This document shows, in pieces, positions 16,832 through 24,261 of a DNA stretch of 64,000 bases. The position numbers and the translations under genes were made by a program. The number at the start of each line of letters is the position of its first letter. The stretch's first letter is position 1. Under the pieces are notes generated by a model that made no database searches, was not told the DNA's origin, and saw only the letters and a program-made list of their open reading frames with translations. This DNA comes from Hyphomicrobiales bacterium (GTDB taxonomy: Bacteria > Pseudomonadota > Alphaproteobacteria > Rhizobiales > Xanthobacteraceae), in assembly GCA_017305535.1 (NCBI GenBank), contig JAFKKN010000011.1, positions 157,386 through 221,385 on the forward strand, written 5' to 3'.

Positions 16832-18439
16832 TCACATCCGAAGCACGCCAACGCGCGTTTCCTTGGGTGGCAACCGGCCGGCGAGATCGAGCAGCAGCGC
16901 CATCACGTTGCGGGTTTCCAGCGGATCGATCACCATGTCGCACCAGATGTTGCGTGCGAAGTTGTAGGCATTAGCGAAATCCTCGAACTGCTGGCGTACT
17001 GGCGCGCGATAGGCTTCGCGCTCCTCCTCGGTCCAGCTCGTCCCTTCGCGCTTGTGCACTTCGTCCCGCACCATGGCGAGCGTGTTCGCCGCCTGGTCCG
17101 GACCCATGATTGCGGAGCGGCCGTTCGGCCACATCATCATGGCGTTGGGTTTCATCGGGCGGCCGCACATCGACATGTAGCCGGCACCGTAGGAATTGCC
17201 GATGATAAGCGTGTATTTCGGTACGTCGGCGCTGGCCATCGCGGTGATCATCTTGGCGCCGTGCTTGGAGATGCCGCCTTCCTCGGCCTCGCGGCCGACC
17301 ATGAAGCCGGTGACGTCCGCCATGAACAGCAGCGGAATGCCGCGTTTGCAGCACAGATCGATGAAATGCGTCGCCTTCAGCGCGCTTTCGGAAAACAGCA
17401 CGCCGTTGTTGCAGACGATGCCGATTTCGAAGCCCATGATGCGGGCGAAGCCGGTGATCACCGTGTCGCCGTAAAGCGGCTTGAATTCGTGAAACTCGCT
17501 GCCATCCACCAGCCGCGCGATGATATCGCGGTTGTTGGTGGGAACGCGCGGATCGGCGCTGATGAGGCCGTAGATGTCTTTCGGATCGAAACGCGGCGGC
17601 CGTGGCTTCGCCACCTGCCAGCGTTGCTGTGGAATGTCGCCGAGATTGGCGACGATGTCGCGGGTGATGGCGATGGCGTGGCTGTCGTTCTCCGCGAGGT
17701 GATCGGTGACGCCGCTGATGCGGCTGTGCATCTCGCCGCCGCCCAGTTCCTCGACGCCGACTTCCTCCTTGGTCGCGGCATAGACGAGCTGCGGTCCACC
17801 GAGGAACATCGCGCCCTGATTACGCACGATCACGGTCTCGTCGCACAGCGCCGGCATGTAGGCGCCGCCGGCGGTGGAGGGGCCGTGCACGATGGCGATC
17901 TGCGGAATGCCTTCGCCGGACATGCGAATCTGGTTGTAGAAGATCGAACCGAACTGGCCCTCGTCCGGGAAAATGCCGGGCTGGTCCGGCAGGTTGGCGC
18001 CGCCGGATTGCACCAGCGTGATGCAGGGCAGGCGATGCTTCCAGGCGAAGTGCTGGGCGCGCACGTGCTTCTTGCAGGTGATGCCGTAGTAGGTGCCGCC
18101 CTTTACGGTGGCATCGTTGGCGATGATCATGCAGGGACGGCCGGAGACGATGCCGACGCCGGTGATGATGCTGGCGCCGGGCGGCACGCCCTCGTGCATG
18201 CCTTCGCCGGCCAACTGGCTGAATTCAAGGAACGGCGAGCCGGGGTCCATCAGCGCGGCAATGCGCTCGCGCGGCAACAGTTGCTTGCGCTCCTTGTGCA
18301 GCCTGCGCGCACGCTCCGGACCGCCCAACATCGCGGCTGCGCGCCGTCGGTGCAGGTCGGCGATACGCTCGCGGTAGGCGCCTTCGTTGCGGCGATATTC
18401 GTCGCTGGTCGTCGAGATGTCCGATTTCATCACAGCCAT
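16832..18439 (-). CDS. Acyl-CoA carboxylase beta subunit, methylcrotonyl/geranyl-CoA type
   Basis: Carboxyltransferase subunit, 535 residues, which moves CO2 from biotin to an acyl-CoA. VKGGTYYGITCKKHVRAQ, VQSGGANLPDQPGIFPD and TAGGAYMPALCDETVIVRNQ are close to the methylcrotonyl-CoA carboxylase beta pattern and unlike propionyl-CoA carboxylase. However, the segment after LGGPQLVYAATKEEVG differs from the AGPPLVKAATGE found in classical enzymes. The gene sits between the acyl-CoA dehydrogenase and the alpha subunit, as in Liu and Atu operons. Substrate could be 3-methylcrotonyl-CoA, geranyl-CoA or another beta-methyl enoyl-CoA. Confidence 0.88.
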   Translation of the reverse strand: MAVMKSDISTTSDEYRRNEGAYRERIADLHRRRAAAMLGGPERARRLHKERKQLLPRERIAALMDPGSPFLEFSQLAGEGMHEGVPPGASIITGVGIVSGRPCMIIANDATVKGGTYYGITCKKHVRAQHFAWKHRLPCITLVQSGGANLPDQPGIFPDEGQFGSIFYNQIRMSGEGIPQIAIVHGPSTAGGAYMPALCDETVIVRNQGAMFLGGPQLVYAATKEEVGVEELGGGEMHSRISGVTDHLAENDSHAIAITRDIVANLGDIPQQRWQVAKPRPPRFDPKDIYGLISADPRVPTNNRDIIARLVDGSEFHEFKPLYGDTVITGFARIMGFEIGIVCNNGVLFSESALKATHFIDLCCKRGIPLLFMADVTGFMVGREAEEGGISKHGAKMITAMASADVPKYTLIIGNSYGAGYMSMCGRPMKPNAMMMWPNGRSAIMGPDQAANTLAMVRDEVHKREGTSWTEEEREAYRAPVRQQFEDFANAYNFARNIWCDMVIDPLETRNVMALLLDLAGRLPPKETRVGVLRM

Positions 18440-18451
18440 TGCGGCAGGGTC

Positions 18452-19615
18452 CTAATAGCTGCGCGGCAAGCCCATGACGCGCTCGCCGATATAGTTGAGA
18501 AGCATTTCGCGGTTGAGCGGCGCGGTCTTCAACAGCCGCACCAGCGGATAGATATCGAAGATGCCGTATTCCTTGGTGAAGCCGTTGCCGCCGAAACATT
18601 GCAGCGCGATGTCCACGGCCTTGGTGCCGGCGTCAGCGGCGGCGAGCTTCGCCATGTTGGAGAATTCGCCGGCCTCGCGGCCCTGATCGTAAACCCACGC
18701 GGCCTTGAGCGTCATCAGCGAGGCCATCTCGACGTCGGTATAGGCGCTGGCGAGCGGATGTTGCAGGCCCTGATAGGCGCCGATCGGCGTGTTGTTGAAC
18801 ACCTTGCGGCCGCTGGCGTAGTCTACTGCGCGATTGAGCGCGTAGCGGCCGAGTCCGCAGCAGATCGACCCGACCAGGATGCGTTCGGGATTGAGGCTGT
18901 TGAACAGGATTTCGAAGCCGCGATCGATCTCGCCGACCGCATCTTCCGGACCGAGATCGACATCGTCGAAGAACAGTTGCCACTGGGTTTCCGGGGCGGG
19001 AATGCTGACCGGAATATATTGCTTGCTGACGCCCTTGGCCTTGAGATCGACGATGAACAGCGTGAAGCCGTCGGTCTTCCGCTTCACTTCGGTATGCGGA
19101 ATGGTGCGCGCGACCACCAGTACGTAATCGGAGCCGTCGGCGTCGGTGATGAAGGTCTTCTGGCCGTTCAGTGAAAAGCGGTCGCCGTTGCGTTTCGCGA
19201 CCGACGTGATGCGGATCGAATTGGTGCCGGCATCGGGTTCGGTGATCGCGAAGCAGAACCGGGTCTTGCCGGCGCAAGCATCGGGCAGATAGCGCTGCTT
19301 CTGCGCTTCGGTACCGTACTTGGCGATCAGGCCGAGGCTCATGGTGGCACCGACCACCAGGTTCAGAAGCGGGATGCCATTGTTGGAGAGCCCCTCGAGG
19401 AACAGGTGCATTTCGGTCATGCCCTGGCCGGCCCCGCCATATTGCTCCGGCACCATCATGCCGACGAAACCGTCCGCCGCGACCTTTTGATACAATGCGG
19501 CGGGAAACTCGCGCTTCTCCGCGCAGTCGAGCCAGTAGCGGCGATCGTACTGCTTGGCGACGCTGTTGCCGTAATCGAGAATCTGCTGCTGCTCGGTGGT
19601 GAGATCGAAATCCAT
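18452..19615 (-). CDS. Acyl-CoA dehydrogenase
   Basis: FAD-dependent acyl-CoA dehydrogenase, 387 residues from the ATG at 19615; an upstream in-frame ATG would run through the operator region and is rejected. CFAITEPDAGTNSIRI is the FAD/substrate segment, GDRFSLNGQKTFIT follows, and QCFGGNGFTKEYGIFDIYP is near the C-terminus. The usual YEGT catalytic Glu is not visible: the sequence reads VRLLKTAPLNREML there. First gene of the dehydrogenase-carboxylase-hydratase-hydrolase operon, it should make the enoyl-CoA that the carboxylase uses. Two tandem operator copies precede it. Confidence 0.9.
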   Translation of the reverse strand: MDFDLTTEQQQILDYGNSVAKQYDRRYWLDCAEKREFPAALYQKVAADGFVGMMVPEQYGGAGQGMTEMHLFLEGLSNNGIPLLNLVVGATMSLGLIAKYGTEAQKQRYLPDACAGKTRFCFAITEPDAGTNSIRITSVAKRNGDRFSLNGQKTFITDADGSDYVLVVARTIPHTEVKRKTDGFTLFIVDLKAKGVSKQYIPVSIPAPETQWQLFFDDVDLGPEDAVGEIDRGFEILFNSLNPERILVGSICCGLGRYALNRAVDYASGRKVFNNTPIGAYQGLQHPLASAYTDVEMASLMTLKAAWVYDQGREAGEFSNMAKLAAADAGTKAVDIALQCFGGNGFTKEYGIFDIYPLVRLLKTAPLNREMLLNYIGERVMGLPRSY

Positions 19616-19670
19616 GGATCCGTTCCGCTGAATGCCGGGCGAGATTAGGGATAAGCCGCGACCATTGCAA

Positions 19671-19704
19671 TCTAACAACTGTTCAAAATCTAACAACTGT
19701 TAGA
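19671..19704. promoter_or_regulatory. Two tandem candidate TetR operators upstream of the dehydrogenase-carboxylase operon
   Basis: Copy one has CTAAC at 19672-19676 and a degenerate right half GTTCA at 19681-19685. Copy two, TCTAACAACTGTTAGA at 19689-19704, is a full match, with CTAAC 19690-19694 and GTTAG 19699-19703. The copies are 18 bases apart centre to centre and lie about 57-90 bases upstream of the dehydrogenase ATG. Confidence 0.75.
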
Positions 19705-19758
19705 ATTATGCCCAAAGAGCTTGATGGCTCGCTTGCGTCAAGTCGCTGCGATCAAGGT

Positions 19759-20178
19759 TCAGGCGCGTTTGAAGCGCGGCAGGGCGATGTCGTCCGAGAC
19801 CGGCTCGCAGACCAGTTCGACCTCCATGTCGAATGTGACCTCGTCTGATCTACCGCCGGTATAGGTCGAGATCATCCGCGGGCCTTCGGCCAGTTCCACC
19901 AGCAGCACGGCATAGGGCACGTCGTTTTTGAAAGCCGGGCCGGGCGCGCGATGGACGACACTGAAGGAATGCACCTTGCCGCGCCCGCTGGCCGGGCGAT
20001 GCGTCAGATTTTCGCCGCTACAATGGCGGCAGAACCCCTGCTGGTAAAACTGCACGTTGCCGCAATCGCCGCAGTGCTGGAGCAACAATTGGCCGTCGCG
20101 CAGGCCGCGCCACAGTGCGGCGGTATCTGCGTCGGGTGAGGGGAGCGGTTTGCGGGCAGCGTCTTCGAGCGAGATCAC
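19759..20178 (-). CDS. DUF35 OB-fold / zinc-ribbon protein (ChsH2- or acyl-CoA-binding type)
   Basis: Small protein of 139 residues starting with a GTG at 20178 whose last bases overlap the stop of the thiolase-fold gene (GTGA). The N-terminal helix is followed by a rubredoxin-like zinc ribbon with Cys36, Cys39, Cys50 and Cys53, then an OB-fold ending in VCEPVSDDIALPRF. DUF35 proteins are partners of thiolase-superfamily enzymes; in steroid side-chain breakdown the DUF35 domain of ChsH2 binds and supports the aldolase Ltp2. Translational coupling to the neighbouring thiolase-fold gene makes such a complex likely here. Confidence 0.87.
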   Translation of the reverse strand: MISLEDAARKPLPSPDADTAALWRGLRDGQLLLQHCGDCGNVQFYQQGFCRHCSGENLTHRPASGRGKVHSFSVVHRAPGPAFKNDVPYAVLLVELAEGPRMISTYTGGRSDEVTFDMEVELVCEPVSDDIALPRFKRA

Positions 20179-21380
20179 AGCGTGTTCTCCGTGCCGAGAA
20201 TGGTGGTGGCGTTGGTAGCGAAGCCGGCGCCGAGGCTGTGGACCAGCCCGAGTTCGGCGCCCGCGACCTGCCGCGCGCCGCATTCGCCGCGCAATTGCGC
20301 GACGACTTCGTGAAAGTGGAACAGCGAGCCGGGAATGCCGGAATGTGCGAAGGACAGGAGTCCGCCATGGGTATTGGAGGGAATCTGTCCGCCATAGGTC
20401 ATCTGGCCGTCGGCGACAAAGCGGCCACCTTCGCCCTTGGGGCAGAAGCCGAGGTCTTCCAGCATCATGATGACGGTGCCGGTGAAGCAGTCGTAAACAC
20501 CGGCGGTGTGCATGTCCTTCGGGCCGTAGCCGGCCATGTCGTAGGCCCACTGGCTCGATTGCACCGCGCCGGTGGTGGTGAGCGAGGGCATCAGGAAGAT
20601 ATGCTCGTGGGTGTAGCACTCGCCGCCGCCGAGAATGTAGATCGGCTTTTCGATGCCGAGCGCTTTCGCGCGTTCGGCCGATGTCAGCACGAAGGCCGCG
20701 CCGCCGTCGGAAATCAGCGAGCAATCGAGCTTGCGATAGGGCGACGTCACCATCTTCGAGTTGAGCACGTCTTCGATGGTGATCGGCTCGGTCTGCTGGG
20801 CGCCGGGGGTGCGCGCCGCGTGCTGGCGCTGCGTCACCGCTACTTGCGCCAGTTGCTCCGGCGTGGTGCCGAATTCCTTCATGTGCCGATGCGCCGTCAT
20901 CGCGAAGGTATTGGCGACCGGAATGCCGAACGGCATCTCGTATTGCTGGTCGCGGCTTTCGGTGAGCGAGCGCAATGCCAGTTCCGGCGTCAGGCCGGAC
21001 AGCAGGCTGTCGCCGCCGACCACCAGCACGGTCTCGGCAAGGCCGCCGTGGATCGCAGCGGCGGCGATGCTGAACATGGTGGCGGCGGTCGCGCCCGACA
21101 CCTGCAATGTGTTCGAGAACGTTGGCCGCACGCCGAAATATTCGCTGAAGGCAACGCTGAAGCGATGAAACTGCGCGGCCATCGCCGGGCTCGCCAGCAC
21201 GCCGTCGATCTCGTTTTTCTGCATGCCGGCATCGGCCAGCGCCTGCTTGGCGGCAGCCGCGGCGAGCCACAGCGGGCTGCGCCCCGGCACCTTGCCGACC
21301 GGCGACAGCCCGATGCCGACGATGGCGACCTGTCCGCGCAATGAATTCTTGTGGCCCGCGAGGGCCGCAGCCTTGGTCAT
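20175..21380 (-). CDS. Thiolase-fold protein without catalytic cysteines (SCPx/Ltp2-like, probable aldolase)
   Basis: Thiolase-superfamily protein of 401 residues, with VAIVGIGLSPVGKVPGRS at the start and AAKQALADAGMQKNEIDGV as the usual first helix. Where thiolases carry the nucleophilic Cys (C-x-S-G) the sequence has TLQVSGATAA, that is Gln93. The second Cys region reads ELGLVHSLGAGFATNATTILG instead of a C-x-G motif, while the His of the GHP motif survives in SFAHSGIPG (about residue 346). This is the SCPx/lipid-transfer branch that includes Ltp2, a retro-aldolase of bile acid and sterol side chains. It is coupled to a DUF35 gene and to a CoA ligase. Retro-aldol cleavage of a hydroxyacyl-CoA is a better guess than thiolysis. 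Confidence 0.85.
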   Translation of the reverse strand: MTKAAALAGHKNSLRGQVAIVGIGLSPVGKVPGRSPLWLAAAAAKQALADAGMQKNEIDGVLASPAMAAQFHRFSVAFSEYFGVRPTFSNTLQVSGATAATMFSIAAAAIHGGLAETVLVVGGDSLLSGLTPELALRSLTESRDQQYEMPFGIPVANTFAMTAHRHMKEFGTTPEQLAQVAVTQRQHAARTPGAQQTEPITIEDVLNSKMVTSPYRKLDCSLISDGGAAFVLTSAERAKALGIEKPIYILGGGECYTHEHIFLMPSLTTTGAVQSSQWAYDMAGYGPKDMHTAGVYDCFTGTVIMMLEDLGFCPKGEGGRFVADGQMTYGGQIPSNTHGGLLSFAHSGIPGSLFHFHEVVAQLRGECGARQVAGAELGLVHSLGAGFATNATTILGTENTL

Positions 21381-21388
21381 GAAATCTC

Positions 21389-22945
21389 CTATTTCGCGGC
21401 GACGGAAGCTGTTTGCGTCAATCGCGCCTCAAGCTCGTGACGCTGCACCTTGCCGCTGGTCGAGCGCGGGAAGTCCGCGAAGTCGATGAAGTGGAATTGC
21501 CGCGGGCATTTGTAGCTGGCGAGATCGCGCCGGCACATCGCGGTCAGTTCGGCCTCGGTGAGGCTGTCGTCGCGGCGCGCGATGAACGCCACCGGCACCT
21601 CGCCCCACTTGGTATCCTTGGTGCGCACCACGGCAGCCTCTGTGATGCGGGCATCGCTCATCAGTACGCGCTCGATCTCGGCCGGGTAGACATTCTCGCC
21701 GCCGGACTTGATCATGTATTTGGCGCGATCGACGAAATCGAGCGTACCGTCGGCGTTGCGGCGGAACACGTCGCCCATGTGGAACCAGCCGCCACGAAAA
21801 TCGCGCGCGTTGGTTTCATCGGCCTGCCAATAGCCGGAGAACAGCGTCGGGCCGCGAATGGCGAGTTCGCCGGGCTCACCGATCGCGACCTCGTTGTCAT
21901 CGGGATCGACCAGCTTGATCTCGCAAAAGCTGCTTTGCTGCTTCGAAAGCCGGGTCGGCACATGGCCGATCGGGATCAGATTGGTGCTGGCCGGCGGCAG
22001 TCCGGTTTCGGTCGAGCCAAAGCTGTTGATGTAAGGTGCCTGTAGGAGTTGCGTAATGTCAGCGATGGCCTGCGGCGGCACCAGGTCCGCCATCGCGCCG
22101 CAGGTGCGTACGCCCTTGACGGTGACGGGGTTGGCGCGAAAACCTTCGACGAGAGCCTCCACCATGCCGGGAATCAGCACGAACCAGCCGATGCGGTAAC
22201 GCGCGGCAGCGGACAAGAGTGGCGCGGCCTGAAAGCCATCAACGACAATCACGGTACCGCCGCGCAGCAAGGTGGCGAGGGCGTGGTCGGTGGAGGCCAT
22301 GTGGAACAACGGTGCCCAGGCGACAAAGGATTCGTCGTGCGCGATGTTAAGTTCGGACGAGAATACCAGCGCGCGCGCCATCATTGCGCGATGCGAGATC
22401 ACTGCGCCTTTCGGCAGGCCGGTGGTGCCGCTGGTATAGAGGATGACGAGGCCATCCTCCGGCTCCGCAGTGATCGGTGATGGCGCGCCGCTCTCAGCTT
22501 GCAGTGCTTGTTCGTAGTTCGCACCCAGCGTCACGACATCGCGGACCGATAGCGCGCCATCAAGCGGCGCCGCCAGTTCCGTTTCCGCGATCAGGAGTTT
22601 TGGCGAGACCAATTCGATGCAGTAGACCAGTTCGCGCTTCGACAGCCGCCAGTTGAGGCAAGCCGTGATGATGCCAAGTTGCGCGGCCGCCAGTTCAATC
22701 TCGAGATATTCGGGGCGGTTGCGCGACAGCAGGGCGACGCGGTCGCCGCGCGCGAGGCCACGCGCGGCCAGCATCGCGGTCGCGCGGTTCACCCGGCCGT
22801 TCAATTCTCCGTAACCGATGATGCGGCCGTCGTGTTCGATGGCGGGCGCGTCCGGCTGGATCGCGGCGCGGCTGCGGAACAGGCTGCCGACCGTCGAGCT
22901 GGTGCCGGCGGCAATCATTGGCGAACTCTTTTGCCCGTGGTCCAT
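21389..22945 (-). CDS. AMP-dependent acyl-CoA synthetase
   Basis: CoA ligase of 518 residues from the ATG at 22945, which has GGAGGAAGG just upstream; another ATG nine codons further in is possible. ILYTSGTTGLPKGAVISH is the adenylation loop, GWFHMGDVFRRNADG and DRAKYMIKSGGENVYPAEIE are the hinge motifs, and the terminal catalytic Lys is in RSTSGKVQRHEL. It is first in an operon with the thiolase-fold and DUF35 genes and shares its promoter region, which holds one operator, with the crotonase transcribed the other way. It probably activates a medium-size carboxylic acid. Confidence 0.9.
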   Translation of the reverse strand: MDHGQKSSPMIAAGTSSTVGSLFRSRAAIQPDAPAIEHDGRIIGYGELNGRVNRATAMLAARGLARGDRVALLSRNRPEYLEIELAAAQLGIITACLNWRLSKRELVYCIELVSPKLLIAETELAAPLDGALSVRDVVTLGANYEQALQAESGAPSPITAEPEDGLVILYTSGTTGLPKGAVISHRAMMARALVFSSELNIAHDESFVAWAPLFHMASTDHALATLLRGGTVIVVDGFQAAPLLSAAARYRIGWFVLIPGMVEALVEGFRANPVTVKGVRTCGAMADLVPPQAIADITQLLQAPYINSFGSTETGLPPASTNLIPIGHVPTRLSKQQSSFCEIKLVDPDDNEVAIGEPGELAIRGPTLFSGYWQADETNARDFRGGWFHMGDVFRRNADGTLDFVDRAKYMIKSGGENVYPAEIERVLMSDARITEAAVVRTKDTKWGEVPVAFIARRDDSLTEAELTAMCRRDLASYKCPRQFHFIDFADFPRSTSGKVQRHELEARLTQTASVAAK

Positions 22946-23119
22946 TTTCCGCCTTCCTCCGCGTCCGGCATCCGCCCCGTTCCGGACCGCGCTATAAGAG
23001 GCGCTTTGCCGCGCGCCCGCAAGGCCGTCCAAAAACGCCATCCATGTTTTGGAATATCATGAGTTGGCAGGTGTCGGGGGCAAGTCGGCGCTTGCGGCGC
23101 CGCGCGATCCCACATAAAT

Positions 23120-23135
23120 TCTAACATCTGTTCGA
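23120..23135. promoter_or_regulatory. Candidate TetR operator in a divergent promoter
   Basis: TCTAACATCTGTTCGA has the left half CTAAC at 23121-23125 and a right half GTTCG at 23130-23134, one base away from the consensus GTTAG. It lies between the minus-strand CoA ligase and the plus-strand crotonase, so one protein bound here could control both. The 296-base gap 22946-23241 contains no gene. Confidence 0.65.
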
Positions 23136-23241
23136 AAAAGTTTCCATAGCGGGTTGTTCGCTTTTTCGAGGCAGGGACCGATTTCACCGGCCTGGTGCGT
23201 GCGTTCTGCGTGAAACAGGCCATCGACCGACGAGGACGCTG

Positions 23242-24051
23242 ATGTCGAACCGCTACGCTGCCTACACTAAACTGAAGCTCGATTATCCGTCGAAGCGAAT
23301 CCTTCGGATTACCTTCGATCGCCCGGAAACCTACAATTCGGTTGATGCGGAAACCCACACCCAGATCACCAACATCTGGCGCGATATCAACGACGATCCG
23401 GATATCAACGCGGTGATCGTCACTGGCGCGGGCAAGGCATTTTCCGCCGGCGGTGATTTCGAACTGATCAAGAGCCTTCTCGATAATCCGGTCGCACGCA
23501 TGGCGACCTGGAAGGAAGCCAAGGACCTCGTCTACAACGTCATCAATTGCAACAAGCCGATCATTTCCGCGATCAATGGCGTCGCGGTCGGCGCCGGCCT
23601 CGTCGTCGGCATTCTGGCGGACGTATCGATCTGCGGCAAATCCGCCAAGATCGTCGACGGTCATACGCGGCTCGGCGTTGCGGCGGGCGACGTCGCCTGC
23701 ATCATCTGGCCGCTGCTCTGCGGTCTGGCCAAGGCAAAATACTATCTCCTGACCTGCAAGCCGCTGTCCGGCGAGGAAGCCGAGCGCATCGGGCTGGTGT
23801 CGCTCTGCGTCGAGGATGCCGAGTTGCAGAAGATCGCACTGGAAACGGCGGAAGACCTCGCCACCGGTGCGCAGAGCGCGATCCGCTGGACCAAGTATTC
23901 GCTGAACAACTGGCTGCGCGTGAACGGGCCGCTGTTCGACACCTCGACGGCACTGGAAATCCTCGGGTTCTCCGGACACGAAGCCCGTGAAGGCCTCGCC
24001 TCGCATCTCGAAAAGCGCAAACCGTCCTTCCCGCCGGAGTGCCCGGTCTAA
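23242..24051 (+). CDS. Crotonase-fold protein lacking both classical catalytic glutamates
   Basis: Enoyl-CoA hydratase/isomerase superfamily protein of 269 residues. The oxyanion-hole segments are intact (GKAFSAGGDFELI and NGVAVGAGLVVGILAD). Aligned on LGV, the first catalytic Glu position holds His (IVDGHTRLGV), and the second holds Tyr (LAKAKYYLLTC), so standard hydratase chemistry is unlikely. The C-terminus ends with the ordinary GLASHLEKRKPSF segment, so the gene is complete. Divergent from a CoA ligase across a shared operator, it belongs to the TetR regulon by position. It could be an isomerase, a hydrolase, a ring-opening enzyme or a binding protein. Confidence 0.85.
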   Translation: MSNRYAAYTKLKLDYPSKRILRITFDRPETYNSVDAETHTQITNIWRDINDDPDINAVIVTGAGKAFSAGGDFELIKSLLDNPVARMATWKEAKDLVYNVINCNKPIISAINGVAVGAGLVVGILADVSICGKSAKIVDGHTRLGVAAGDVACIIWPLLCGLAKAKYYLLTCKPLSGEEAERIGLVSLCVEDAELQKIALETAEDLATGAQSAIRWTKYSLNNWLRVNGPLFDTSTALEILGFSGHEAREGLASHLEKRKPSFPPECPV

Positions 24052-24115
24052 GGGTCTAAGAAAGAGTTAGGTGCTCAATGCTTCGAGCGCCTTCCAATTT
24101 TCCAAGGAAACACTT

Positions 24116-24242
24116 CGTCATGGCCGGGCATAGCCGTTCGAAGAACGGCGTCGCTTCGCTCGCCTATGTCCCGGCCATTCACGTCTTTCTTGCCGCAACT
24201 CCGTTAAGACGTGGATGGCCGGAATAAATCCGGCCATGACGG
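24116..24242. repeat. Pair of atggccgg-type intergenic hairpin repeats
   Basis: Two palindromic units between convergent genes. The first spans 24116-24184, with cgtcatggccggg and cccggccattcacg at its ends and an inner palindrome around ttcgaa. The second is a 35-base unit at 24208-24242 whose core is a perfect hairpin (ATGGCCGGA 24215-24223, TCCGGCCAT 24229-24237). An identical 35-base unit lies at 37765-37799. They fill most of the 210-base gap. Confidence 0.7.
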
Positions 24243-24261
24243 TGGTGAGCTTGTGTGGTCG

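Noticed and set aside
15479..19174. A 1231-codon open frame on the plus strand
   Set aside because: It is antisense to the carboxylase alpha, beta and dehydrogenase genes. Its translation is rich in Arg, His, Asp and Ala with no family motif, the usual shadow of high-GC coding DNA.
20175..21380. Calling this gene acetyl-CoA acetyltransferase or degradative thiolase
   Set aside because: Both cysteine motifs needed for thiolysis are missing, so the product name would mislead.
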